Shown: one piece after another, positions 1-7,077 of the stretch
Numbering within the stretch: the first letter of the stretch is position 1
Layout: each line of letters opens with the position of its first letter
DNA from: Thermorudis peleae
Lineage (GTDB): Bacteria > Chloroflexota > Chloroflexia > Thermomicrobiales > Thermomicrobiaceae
Length of the DNA stretch: 64,000 bases
Direction: 5' to 3'
NCBI RefSeq assembly: GCF_000744775.1
Contig: NZ_JQMP01000003.1
Coordinates: 1,364,001 to 1,428,000 of the forward strand
Translations under genes and position numbers: made by a program
Notes under the pieces: model-generated
Seen by the model: the letters and a program-made list of their open reading frames with translations, nothing else
Databases searched by the model: none
What the model was told of the DNA's origin: nothing

Positions 1-768
1 GGCTACACCGCGCTCTTCTTTAACCTGCGCGATCAGCTCTTTGCTGATGTGCGTGTTCGGCAAGCGATTGCCCTGGCAATCGATCGCCAACATCTCGTCC
101 AGGATGCCCTGCATCAGCTTGCCGAACCTGGGAGCAGCCCAGTACCGGCCTCGCTCTGGGCGTATGCACCGCAGCCGGCTACTGTCAATCTCGATCGTGC
201 GCGACAATTACTGAATGAAGCCGGCTGGCAGGATCAGAATGGTGTGCTCCAACGCAATGGAACGCCATTCCGCTTCACCTTGCTCGTCAACAGCGATGAT
301 CCGCAGCGGCTCGCGGCAGCGCAGGCGGTGGCGAGTGCCCTTGGACAGTTGCACATGCAGGTGACCGTGCAAGCGCTTTCGCCGGCCGCACTTGAACAAA
401 CCCTGCTCAACCGGCAGTTTACCGCTGCAATCTATGGGTGGTATGCCCGACAGGGTGATCCTGATAGCTTCACCCTGTGGAGTTCAAGCCAGGTCGATAG
501 TGGGGCCAATATCAGTGGCTTTCGTAACCAGGCAGTCGATACGTTGCTTCAGCAAGCGCGCACAACAGCCGCTGAAGCGGACCGCAAGGCGCTCTATGCT
601 GAATTCCAGCGTGTCTTTGCGGAGCAAGTGCCAGCGGTGATCCTTTACTATCCCCGCCTTCCCTTTGTGGTGAGTGACACGATTGGCGGCGTTGATGCCA
701 CACCGCTGGTTTCCCCAAGCGATCGGCTCCGTGAAGTGATCCATTGGTACCTGGTTGCACCGAAGTAG
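1..768 (+). CDS. Peptide ABC transporter substrate-binding protein (3' part)
   Basis: The frame is open from base 1, so the start lies upstream of the window; an internal ATG at 49 is not the real start. The visible 255 residues resemble the C-terminal lobe of family 5 (DppA/OppA-type) extracytoplasmic solute-binding proteins: VRQAIALAIDRQ near the beginning, a repeated-lobe region, and a closing segment with ILYYPRLPFVV. Such proteins capture peptides or similar solutes outside the membrane and deliver them to an ABC permease. No permease gene follows; tatA is next, so the transporter genes, if linked, are upstream. Substrate cannot be told from sequence. Confidence 0.85.
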   Translation, partial: GYTALFFNLRDQLFADVRVRQAIALAIDRQHLVQDALHQLAEPGSSPVPASLWAYAPQPATVNLDRARQLLNEAGWQDQNGVLQRNGTPFRFTLLVNSDDPQRLAAAQAVASALGQLHMQVTVQALSPAALEQTLLNRQFTAAIYGWYARQGDPDSFTLWSSSQVDSGANISGFRNQAVDTLLQQARTTAAEADRKALYAEFQRVFAEQVPAVILYYPRLPFVVSDTIGGVDATPLVSPSDRLREVIHWYLVAPK

Positions 769-842
769 TGTCGGACGTCGCTGGCGCGAGTATACTTGCG
801 CTAGGCCAGCGCGAGGCCATGAGTTGAGGGGAGTATTCATCA

Positions 843-1031
843 ATGTTTGGATCGTTGGGCTGGCAAGAGCTGCTGCTGATCCTGCTTATCGTGCTCATTA
901 TCTTTGGTGCTGGCAAGTTGCCCGAGATCGGGAGTGCGCTTGGCCGCAGCATTCGTGAGTTCCGCCGCGCTACCCACGAAGAGGAGCTGGCGAGCCAGCA
1001 GCAGGACGCTGCACACAAGGACATTTCATAG
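843..1031 (+). CDS. tatA: Sec-independent translocase component TatA/TatE
   Basis: This 62-residue protein has the standard TatA layout: a short periplasmic start with the [11 protein letters not shown] motif, one membrane helix (about residues 8-24), the [10 protein letters not shown] hinge, then an amphipathic helix and a charged tail. TatA oligomers form the pore that exports folded twin-arginine proteins. A GAGGGGAG ribosome site precedes the ATG, and a TATACT -10-like element lies at 791-796. A longer TatA/B-like protein is encoded at 28612, so the two may split TatA and TatB roles. A likely Tat substrate, the lipoprotein at 11941, is in the same window. No tatC is present here. Confidence 0.93.
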   Translation: MFGSLGWQELLLILLIVLIIFGAGKLPEIGSALGRSIREFRRATHEEELASQQQDAAHKDIS

Positions 1032-1079
1032 TACCGCGTTCAGCTGCCTTCTGTGCGTCAGATTTGTCTCGGCAGACGG

Positions 1080-1334
1080 TCACGGCTCATCACGGAAGAA
1101 GGTGATGAGCCGATCGTTTGTTGGTGCCTCGCCGTCCAGGATCTCGACAAAGGCGATGCGTGTCCAGGGGTAGAGGAAATGGGTCGCTCCCGGGGTGACG
1201 AAGCTGAGCGACTTGCCGTCGCGTCGCCGTGGGTTGCGCAAGACTAAGAACTGGTCTTGGGGATTCGGCAACGCGTCGATTTCGGCAACGAATGGATCCT
1301 CATTGTAAATATGAACGACAACCCGGTACCCCAT
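1080..1334 (-). CDS. Small conserved-looking hypothetical protein
   Basis: An 84-residue protein preceded by a strong ribosome site (AAAGGAGAAGG) before its ATG, which argues it is a real gene. It is soluble, rich in beta-type residues, contains VVVHIYNEDPFVAEID near the start and ITFFRDEP at the end, and has no cysteine, signal peptide or membrane helix. I do not recognise the family. It lies just downstream of the kinase gene on the same strand, 40 bases away, and could be co-transcribed with it. Confidence 0.7.
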   Translation of the reverse strand: MGYRVVVHIYNEDPFVAEIDALPNPQDQFLVLRNPRRRDGKSLSFVTPGATHFLYPWTRIAFVEILDGEAPTNDRLITFFRDEP

Positions 1335-1373
1335 CCACCTTCTCCTTTCCTCTGCTGCTGGTAATGCTCGGTC

Positions 1374-3245
1374 TCAGCGCCGGAGGGCATAAACCCGCCC
1401 ATCGAATGCCCCGAAGATGACGGCGTGGGGAGCAATTGCTGGCCGACTCACGATTGGCGCATTGACCTCGTACGTCCAGCGAATGCTTCCATCGGCAGTA
1501 AATGCAACGAACCGACCATCAACGGTACCAACGTAGCCGAGGACGTCGTCCGCATTTGGCGCTCCGGTGATTTGTGATCCAAGCTTAGCCTGCCAGAGGA
1601 AAGTGCCATCTCCAATATGGCCGGCCCAGAGCGTACCATCGCTCACGCCTACGATAACCGTCTCGCCCCAGACCAAAGGCGTCGCGACAATCGGTGGGCC
1701 AAGCGTAATCTGCCAATGGACTGCACCAGTCTCCAAGACGATTGCCCACAGTTTGCCACCAAGTGTGGCGACCAGCACAAGGTCCGCAGCAAGGGTTGGA
1801 CTCGCCAGAATTGGTGCATCAAGTTGACAACGCCAGCATTCCTCACCACTTGTCAGTGACCAGGCATAGACCGTGCGATCTTCACTCGCCGCAAGAACGC
1901 GCGATTGTGCAAGCAGGGGGCTGGCGCGGATTGGCCCGCGCGTATGCCGTCGCCAGAGCAATGTCCCCGTCAGCGCATCGAGGGCGTAACACATGCCGTC
2001 ATCGCCACCAATAATGACGACGCCCGTATCCGCAGCGAGCGCTGGTGACGAACGGATCGGCAGCGGCGTCAAGTAGCGCCAGCGCAAGGCTCCGGTCTGG
2101 CAGTCAAGCGCATACACGTTGCCGTCTTCTGCTCCGACAATGACTGTGTCATGACTGATGACCGGGCGCGAGACGATTCCCCGGCCAGCGCGGTAGCGCC
2201 AGAGCACGTGGCCACTCTCAAGCGCGATGGCATAGAGACAGCGATCGTATGAGCCGATGAAAACCGTGTCCTGGGCAATACGGGCACTGCCGCGGACTTC
2301 ATCCCCGGTCGCCACTGTCCAGAGCACCCGTGTGTCCGGTTGCTCCTCTTCACATACGGAAGGCTGCATGTCTTGGGAGTGAGAAGCCTTAATAGGTGCT
2401 GATGGAGTGACTGCTGGCGTGCGGCATGCGCGGATCGCGTCGGCCATTGCTGCGGCTGAGGGGAAACGCTCTTCTGGGCGATAGGCCAACGCGCGGAGAA
2501 TAACCGCCTCGAACTGTTCACTCAGGTTGGGGTTGATTTGCCGCGGTGGCCGGTACACCAGCGAAAACGGTGGCTCGTCGCGTGGATCGATCCGCGTCGC
2601 CAAATGATAGAGAGTTGCCCCCAGGGCATAGAGGTCGGCACGCGGATCGACGATACCACGGTATTGCTCCGGTGGAGCATAGCCTTCGGTGCCGATCATC
2701 GTGCCGCGATGCTGCGGCTGGAAGATACGTGCAATGCCAAAGTCGATGAGACAGAGGGAGCCATCTGGCCGGCGCATGATGTTGGAGGGCTTTAAGTCGC
2801 GGAAGATGATGGGTTCCGGCTTCTGGTTATGCAAGTATGATAAGACATCCAACAGCTGAAGCGCCCAGTCGATCAGCTGCGCTTCGGAGGGCAGTCCGGG
2901 CAGGCGAGCAACATAGTGCTCCAAATTTTCTCCCTCGACGTATTCTAGGACGAGATAGGACACGTCGTCGATCGTGAAAAAGTCGAAGACCTGGGGGATA
3001 GCAGGGTGACGCAGTGTAGCAAGCAACGCCGCTTCACGTTCAAAGGCAGCGCGTTGGAGTGCTCGTGTCCGGGGATGGGCATTATGGGAGACAAGCGCTT
3101 TAATAGCACATCGTCGCTCAACGTGAGGAAAGTGGAGGTCGCGTGCCAAATAGACCGTGCTCATTCCTCCTTGACCGATCGGCTGGAGCAGTTCGTAGCG
3201 TCCAGCCAGAATAGTGCCGTGTGGATATTCCTGATGCTCGCCCAC
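1374..3245 (-). CDS. Ser/Thr protein kinase fused to a PQQ-like beta-propeller
   Basis: Residues about 15-285 form a Hanks-type kinase: glycine loop GQGGMSTVY, a lysine in CAIKAL, catalytic RDLKPSN (preceded by F rather than H), and intact DFG. Residues about 305-623 contain eight ~40-residue repeats with the pattern (V/I)LW...G..V..SP......V.VG..DG.VYAL...TG, typical of PQQ/PKN-type eight-bladed propellers. No membrane segment separates the domains, so the protein is probably cytoplasmic, unlike many bacterial sensor kinases. I place the start at the GTG at 3245, after GGGGGA, because the longer frame to 3332 would run through the probable promoter at 3284-3316. Divergent from lepB. Ligand and targets are unknown. 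Confidence 0.9.
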   Translation of the reverse strand: MGEHQEYPHGTILAGRYELLQPIGQGGMSTVYLARDLHFPHVERRCAIKALVSHNAHPRTRALQRAAFEREAALLATLRHPAIPQVFDFFTIDDVSYLVLEYVEGENLEHYVARLPGLPSEAQLIDWALQLLDVLSYLHNQKPEPIIFRDLKPSNIMRRPDGSLCLIDFGIARIFQPQHRGTMIGTEGYAPPEQYRGIVDPRADLYALGATLYHLATRIDPRDEPPFSLVYRPPRQINPNLSEQFEAVILRALAYRPEERFPSAAAMADAIRACRTPAVTPSAPIKASHSQDMQPSVCEEEQPDTRVLWTVATGDEVRGSARIAQDTVFIGSYDRCLYAIALESGHVLWRYRAGRGIVSRPVISHDTVIVGAEDGNVYALDCQTGALRWRYLTPLPIRSSPALAADTGVVIIGGDDGMCYALDALTGTLLWRRHTRGPIRASPLLAQSRVLAASEDRTVYAWSLTSGEECWRCQLDAPILASPTLAADLVLVATLGGKLWAIVLETGAVHWQITLGPPIVATPLVWGETVIVGVSDGTLWAGHIGDGTFLWQAKLGSQITGAPNADDVLGYVGTVDGRFVAFTADGSIRWTYEVNAPIVSRPAIAPHAVIFGAFDGRVYALRR

Positions 3246-3283
3246 AGTTCCCCCGTTTGCTTTGTTCACGCAGTCTGCCCGTG

Positions 3284-3316
3284 GCCGATTATAGATGTCC
3301 CGGGGGTATAATCGGC
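3284..3316. promoter_or_regulatory. Symmetric divergent promoter/operator (kinase and lepB)
   Basis: A perfect 10-base inverted repeat (GCCGATTATA / TATAATCGGC) with a 13-base spacer. Each arm holds a consensus TATAAT -10 box: 3307-3312 on the plus strand for lepB and 3293-3288 on the minus strand for the kinase. Predicted transcription starts (about 3319 and 3281) leave leaders of about 36 bases to GTG starts at 3355 and 3245. At 17-base spacing both -35 regions read GCCGAT, which is non-consensus and overlaps the opposing -10. The repeat could also be an operator for a dimeric regulator. Confidence 0.6.
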
Positions 3317-3354
3317 AGCGGGGAGCGTTCATACAGGGTTCGGAGACGGAACGC

Positions 3355-4053
3355 GTGGATGAATTGCATGGAGTGACGGCTTCAGTTGAGCATCCAACCC
3401 AAGCAACCCAGTCTGCAGAACAACCGCTTACCCGACCAACCGGTCGGCGTCTTGTCCTCTGGGATATCCTCGAGACGGTCGTCTTAGCGCTTGTCCTCTT
3501 TGTCGCGATTCGGGAAGTGATCCTGAACTATCGCGTCGATGGTAGCAGTATGGAGCCCACGCTCCATAACGGCGAGATGCTGATCGTAAATCGCCGAGCC
3601 TATATGCACATCTCGCTCCAGCACCTCTTCGGCTGGATTCCGAGTATTGGGCAAGACGTCGATGGAGAATGGTATCCCTTTGGGCCGCCGCAACGGGGCG
3701 ACATCATCGTCTTTTATCCTCCGGGCAACAGCAGTGAGCCCTACGTCAAGCGGATCATTGGCCTGCCAGGTGAGCATATCGCCATTCATGACGGCGCAGT
3801 CTACATCAACGGCCAGCGGCTGATTGAGCCATACCTCGATGTCCCAACACTCTGGCGTGGTGTTACGCTCGATCAGGACTATGTTGTGCCGCCTGGTTAC
3901 GTCTTCGTCCTTGGCGACAACCGCAACAACAGCAGCGACTCACGCATCTTCGGTGCTGTGCCGATGTCTTCTATTGTCGGCAAGGCGTGGATCACCTATT
4001 GGCCGCCGGATGAGATCAAAGTGCTCTCGCACCCAGCCTATGCGTTCCAGTAG
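3355..4053 (+). CDS. lepB: Signal peptidase I
   Basis: Cleaves signal peptides from exported proteins at the outer face of the cytoplasmic membrane. From the GTG at 3355 (after GGAGACGGA) the protein has 232 residues. It has one N-terminal membrane helix (about 34-54), the catalytic serine 65 in GSSMEPTL, the general-base lysine 132 in YVKRIIGLPG, and the conserved GDNRNNSSDSR box near the C-terminus. This matches S26A peptidases. An ATG 60 bases upstream is in frame, but it would place the start before the likely -10 box. The charged, Gln/Thr-rich first 30 residues are cytoplasmic. Confidence 0.95.
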   Translation: MDELHGVTASVEHPTQATQSAEQPLTRPTGRRLVLWDILETVVLALVLFVAIREVILNYRVDGSSMEPTLHNGEMLIVNRRAYMHISLQHLFGWIPSIGQDVDGEWYPFGPPQRGDIIVFYPPGNSSEPYVKRIIGLPGEHIAIHDGAVYINGQRLIEPYLDVPTLWRGVTLDQDYVVPPGYVFVLGDNRNNSSDSRIFGAVPMSSIVGKAWITYWPPDEIKVLSHPAYAFQ

Positions 4054-4166
4054 CGGAAGCCTTGGCCCGGTTGTACAATCGTGAATGAGCAGAGGATGCC
4101 AGGACAGCGCCGCGGGCCGGCACTAACCCATATGGCACCCGAGCACGCGGAGGGAAGGCTGAGAAC

Positions 4167-4703
4167 ATGATTGAGACGGTCGTCGAAAGCATTCGAGTAA
4201 GCCTTGTCACCCAACATCGTGTCGTGCTCTTGCGCGAGGTCGGCGGTGACCGCCATCTTCCGATCTGGATTGGCCCCTTTGAGGCTGAAGCGATCGCAAT
4301 GGCCATTCAAGGTGTCACGTCTGCTCGCCCGCTGCCGTATGACCTCCTGCGCACGGTCATTGCTGAGATGGGCGGCGAGATCACCGAAGTTGCTGTCACT
4401 GACCTTGCGCAAGATGTCTTCTACGCGCGCATCGTCATTGCCCTCAATGGTCGACGCATTGAGATCGACAGCCGGCCGAGCGATGCCATTGCGCTTGCCG
4501 TGCGCGCAAAGGTGCCGATCTACGTCGACGAGAGCGTGATGGAGCGGGCTGGCGTCCAGCTTGAAGCTGATGAAGAAGCTGAGGCAGAGCCAGAACCGCC
4601 CGAGGCCGAGCGGATCGAAGAAGGAAGCTCGTTTGACGCCGACCTTTCGGTCTTCCGTGAATTCATTAACTCGCTCGACCTTGACGATCTCGATAAGAAG
4701 TAG
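4167..4703 (+). CDS. Bifunctional nuclease family protein (DUF151)
   Basis: A 178-residue protein. Residues 1-130 match the BFN/DUF151 fold: IETVVESIRVS, then LPIWIGPFEAEAIA, then a central ARIVIALNGRRIEIDSRPSDAIALA box, the most conserved part of the family. Family members have been reported to have DNase/RNase activity, though the role of bacterial ones is uncertain. A highly acidic tail (poly-Glu/Ala, about residues 132-178) ends in LDLDDLDKK. A GGAGGGAAGG ribosome site precedes the ATG. The zinc-ribbon gene follows after 39 bases. Confidence 0.88.
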   Translation: MIETVVESIRVSLVTQHRVVLLREVGGDRHLPIWIGPFEAEAIAMAIQGVTSARPLPYDLLRTVIAEMGGEITEVAVTDLAQDVFYARIVIALNGRRIEIDSRPSDAIALAVRAKVPIYVDESVMERAGVQLEADEEAEAEPEPPEAERIEEGSSFDADLSVFREFINSLDLDDLDKK

Positions 4704-4742
4704 CGGTTGGAGTGACTCGTTGCCTATTGTGGATGGATCAGG

Positions 4743-5081
4743 ATGAGCCCAGAGTTTGAGGACGTCCGCGCACTCGTACTCAGCATGGTGGACCACTGCT
4801 CTCACTGTGGTCAGCCGTTTGCGGCGGAGCACCTGACGCTGATCGGTCGCACGCCGTTCATGTGGGCGTTTCGGCTGTCGTGTCCAAACTGTGGGGCACA
4901 AAGCCTCGTTGCGGCAATGGTCGGTGAGCAGGATGCAGCTGCCGAACTGAACCGCCGCCGGCGGGCACTCTATCGCCCTGAACATCATGCTGAGCCGGTG
5001 ACGGAGGACGATGTTCGGGCGATTCGTGAATTCCTCGAGCACTTCGATGGTGACTTCCAGCGGCTGTTTGGCTACCGCTGA
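4743..5081 (+). CDS. Small zinc-ribbon-like hypothetical protein
   Basis: A 112-residue soluble protein with two CxxC pairs (HCSHCG about 18-23; SCPNCG about 46-51) spaced as in a zinc ribbon. The charged C-terminal half includes TEDDVRAIREFLEHFDGDFQRLF, which recurs in small proteins of related bacteria that I cannot name. No enzyme motif is visible. It sits between the BFN gene and the ECF sigma factor on the same strand and may bind nucleic acid or a protein partner; that is inference. Confidence 0.75.
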   Translation: MSPEFEDVRALVLSMVDHCSHCGQPFAAEHLTLIGRTPFMWAFRLSCPNCGAQSLVAAMVGEQDAAAELNRRRRALYRPEHHAEPVTEDDVRAIREFLEHFDGDFQRLFGYR

Positions 5082-5153
5082 TCCTGCTCTCCGCTGTTCT
5101 TCACGCGCAGTACCCTAGCGTTACCGATGGAACAGAGAGAAGGAGTGCCGCCC

Positions 5154-5714
5154 GTGGAGGAACGCCTGAAGGAAGAGGCGGTACAGTATCTTGATGCGCT
5201 CTATCGCACTGCAGTCCGACTGACACACAATGCCGCCGACGCCGAAGATCTGGTGCAGGAAACCTATGTCCGTGCTCTTGGCGCGCTTGATCAATTCGAG
5301 CCAGGAACAAACTTGCGCGCGTGGTTGTTTCGCATCTTGATGAATACCTTTATCAATCACTACCGACGCCGACAACGCCAACCGGTAGCGACGTCCTTGG
5401 ATACGATGAGTGATTTCACGCTGCATCAGCAACGCGCCGATTTCCAGCAGCGCTTGCCGGAAGAACAGCCCGAGCAAGCCGTGCTCGATCAGCTTGCGGT
5501 CGAAGAGGTGCTGCATGCTATTGATGCACTCCCGCTTGAATTCCGGCAAGTCGTCTGGCTTGCTGATGTTGAAGGGTTTCGCTATCGCGAGATCGCGGAT
5601 ATTCTCAAGATCCCAATCGGAACCGTGATGTCACGTCTCCATCGTGCCCGCCGGCGTCTTCAAGACGTGCTGGCGCCCGCCGCTGCGCAGCCGTGTGGGT
5701 GCTGCGGGGAGTAG
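5154..5714 (+). CDS. ECF RNA polymerase sigma factor (SigR/RpoE-like)
   Basis: A 186-residue group 4 sigma factor. Region 2 (about residues 8-75) contains AEDLVQETYVRAL and NLRAWLFRILMNTFINHYRRRQR. Region 4 (about 118-172) contains LPLEFRQVVWLADVEGFRYREIADIL and IGTVMSRLHRARRRL. The GTG at 5154 is favoured over the ATG at 5127 because AGAGAAGGAG sits 8 bases ahead of it. An unusual cysteine-rich end (CGCCGE) follows region 4. The next gene, five bases downstream, encodes a zinc anti-sigma factor whose metal-ligand spacing matches RsrA, so this is probably a thiol-stress regulon switch. Its target promoters are not defined. Confidence 0.93.
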   Translation: MEERLKEEAVQYLDALYRTAVRLTHNAADAEDLVQETYVRALGALDQFEPGTNLRAWLFRILMNTFINHYRRRQRQPVATSLDTMSDFTLHQQRADFQQRLPEEQPEQAVLDQLAVEEVLHAIDALPLEFRQVVWLADVEGFRYREIADILKIPIGTVMSRLHRARRRLQDVLAPAAAQPCGCCGE

Positions 5715-5718
5715 GGAG

Positions 5719-5952
5719 ATGGTGAGCTGTCGCGATCGTGCGCAATGGCTCTACCCGTATCTTGACGGGGAACTTGAACCGCCGATGCAGGCCGAAGTCG
5801 AGGCACACCTTGCGCAATGTCCTGCGTGCCGCGACGAGGTTCGCCAGACGGCTGCCGTGCTCGCTCGCGTTGGCACCTGTGGCCGATGTGTGTGTGCTCC
5901 TGATGCGCTGGTTGAACGGGTGCGGCGACTGCTTCACGTTGAACCACGGTGA
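5719..5952 (+). CDS. ZAS-family anti-sigma factor, RsrA-like
   Basis: A 77-residue soluble protein with a zinc-binding anti-sigma motif: Cys4, His30, Cys34 and Cys37 (HLAQCPAC). The 26-residue step from Cys4 to His30 followed by CxxC equals that described for Streptomyces RsrA, in which disulfide stress releases zinc and the sigma factor. Three more cysteines (CGRCVC, residues 54-59) form a second cluster. A GGGAG ribosome site precedes the ATG, and the sigma stop is only five bases upstream, so the pair is co-transcribed. The 3' end overlaps the convergent DUF1992 gene by 19 bases. Confidence 0.88.
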   Translation: MVSCRDRAQWLYPYLDGELEPPMQAEVEAHLAQCPACRDEVRQTAAVLARVGTCGRCVCAPDALVERVRRLLHVEPR

Positions 5953-6386
5953 GTGGCGCGTCGAGCCCGCTCACGCGCGATTAAATCCTCGGGAATGCGA
6001 ATAAGCTCGTGCTCCATTGACGGGCAACGCAGGTTGTGCAAATCGATCTTCTTGTTCAGCAAGCGGGCAAGCTCGCTGAACCGCCGCTCGAGCCGGCGAA
6101 GAATAGCTGCATGGCCCGGATCATTCGGGTCAAGCCGTGCTGCTGCTTCCCAATACTCGTCGTAGGCTTCCCAAACGATCCGCTTTTCTTCCCAGATTTC
6201 CTTACGCAGCTGAAGCCAGTCCGGCAACACGCCGTTCTTACGCAAGAGCCGATGGGCCGCCCAGAACTCATTCTGCGGCTCATCATCGCGTGGCAGCGGT
6301 TTACCTTCTCCAGGCAGGTTGCGAAATGCACCCTCTTCTTGCGCTTGCTTGATCCGGTCTTCGACGAGCTTTTCGTACCACCACAT
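5934..6386 (-). CDS. DUF1992 (DnaJ-homologue C28-like) protein
   Basis: About 150 residues. The first half carries the DUF1992 signature: EKLVEDRIKQAQEEGAF, NLPGEGKPLP, then RLLRKNGVLPDWLQLRKEI, as in YhdN-type bacterial proteins and human DNAJC28. A helical, Arg/Glu-rich C-terminal half follows. No J domain is present and the biochemical role is unknown. The ATG at 6386 begins MWWYEKLVED, matching the family start; the longer open frame upstream is not needed. A TATACT -10 box on the minus strand at 6416-6411 would give a leader of about 18 bases. Confidence 0.85.
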   Translation of the reverse strand: MWWYEKLVEDRIKQAQEEGAFRNLPGEGKPLPRDDEPQNEFWAAHRLLRKNGVLPDWLQLRKEIWEEKRIVWEAYDEYWEAAARLDPNDPGHAAILRRLERRFSELARLLNKKIDLHNLRCPSMEHELIRIPEDLIARERARRATHRGST

Positions 6387-6478
6387 GCTGGCGATCCATT
6401 CTCTCGCCAAAGTATAGCCTCCCTCGCAACCTTCTCCGGCCAACCATGTCGTCACGCTGGTGAACCGAGCCTCGGTGT

Positions 6479-6484
6479 TATACT
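6479..6484 (+). promoter_or_regulatory. Extended -10 promoter for the NuoE/NuoF-like genes
   Basis: TATACT preceded by TG one base upstream, an extended -10 arrangement, 45 bases before the GTG start at 6529. No clear -35 is seen. The opposite-strand TATACT at 6416-6411 faces away, so 6387-6528 is a divergent promoter region. Confidence 0.5.
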
Positions 6485-6528
6485 CGGCATGAGGAAGATG
6501 TGCTGGCAGAGCATGCGGGAGAGATACT

Positions 6529-7077
6529 GTGGAATCGCAGACGAGCAAGTCCCAGGCGATCGATCTCGCCCCCTTGCGAGCCGTCCTTGAAGAGAAATTT
6601 CGCCCTCGCGATAGCCAGGAAGCCCAAGAACTCATCGTCATGGCTTGTCAGGAAGCGCAAGCGCTCTACGGGTGGGTACCGCCGGAGGCTGCCCAGTGCA
6701 TTGCCGATCACCTCGGCACGACGATCAATCGCGTCTATGGCCTCTTGACGTTTTACGCTGACTTCCGCACAACGCCTCCCGGCGAGCATTTCCTCTGGCT
6801 CTGTGGCGGCGCTGCGTGCTATGTCATGGGCGCACCGAAGCTGATCGAGCTCTTACGGGAACAGTATCAACTGACCGATCATGGTGTCAGCCCCGATGGG
6901 AAGCTGACCCTCCATATTTTTAACGGTTGTTTGGGTGTGTGTGACCTCGCGCCGGTTATCCAGGTTGATCACCATCACTATTGGGGCCATCTGACCCCGG
7001 AGAAATTACGTGACGCGCTGGAGGCTCTACGGGCTGATGGCGTGGCTGAGGAGCAGACACATGGAGCGACTGAGTAG
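6529..7077 (+). CDS. NuoE-like [2Fe-2S] thioredoxin-fold subunit
   Basis: 182 residues from a GTG start after GGGAGAGA. It has the 24-kDa complex I subunit fold: an N-terminal helical part with LYGWVPPEAAQCIADHLG and INRVYGLLTFYADF, then the iron-sulfur ligands CGGAAC (CxxxxC) and CLGVC (CxxxC). It would hold the N1a-type cluster of a diaphorase that passes electrons to or from NAD(P)H. The NuoF-like gene overlaps its 3' end by 17 bases. No NuoG, hydrogenase or formate dehydrogenase gene is near, so the partner enzyme is unknown. The usual histidine after the second cysteine is tyrosine here (CYVMGA). Confidence 0.92.
   Translation: MESQTSKSQAIDLAPLRAVLEEKFRPRDSQEAQELIVMACQEAQALYGWVPPEAAQCIADHLGTTINRVYGLLTFYADFRTTPPGEHFLWLCGGAACYVMGAPKLIELLREQYQLTDHGVSPDGKLTLHIFNGCLGVCDLAPVIQVDHHHYWGHLTPEKLRDALEALRADGVAEEQTHGATE

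Noticed and set aside
3246-3332. Longer N-terminus of the kinase, start at 3332
   Set aside because: It would be encoded through the probable promoter and inverted repeat, and the GTG at 3245 has a better ribosome site.
4038-5042. 334-residue minus-strand reading frame
   Set aside because: It lies antisense across the nuclease-family and zinc-ribbon genes, has no ribosome site, and mirrors their codon bias.
4743-5081. Calling the zinc-ribbon protein part of the sigma/anti-sigma module
   Set aside because: It is adjacent, but the gap of 72 bases and lack of any sigma or anti-sigma motif give no direct support.
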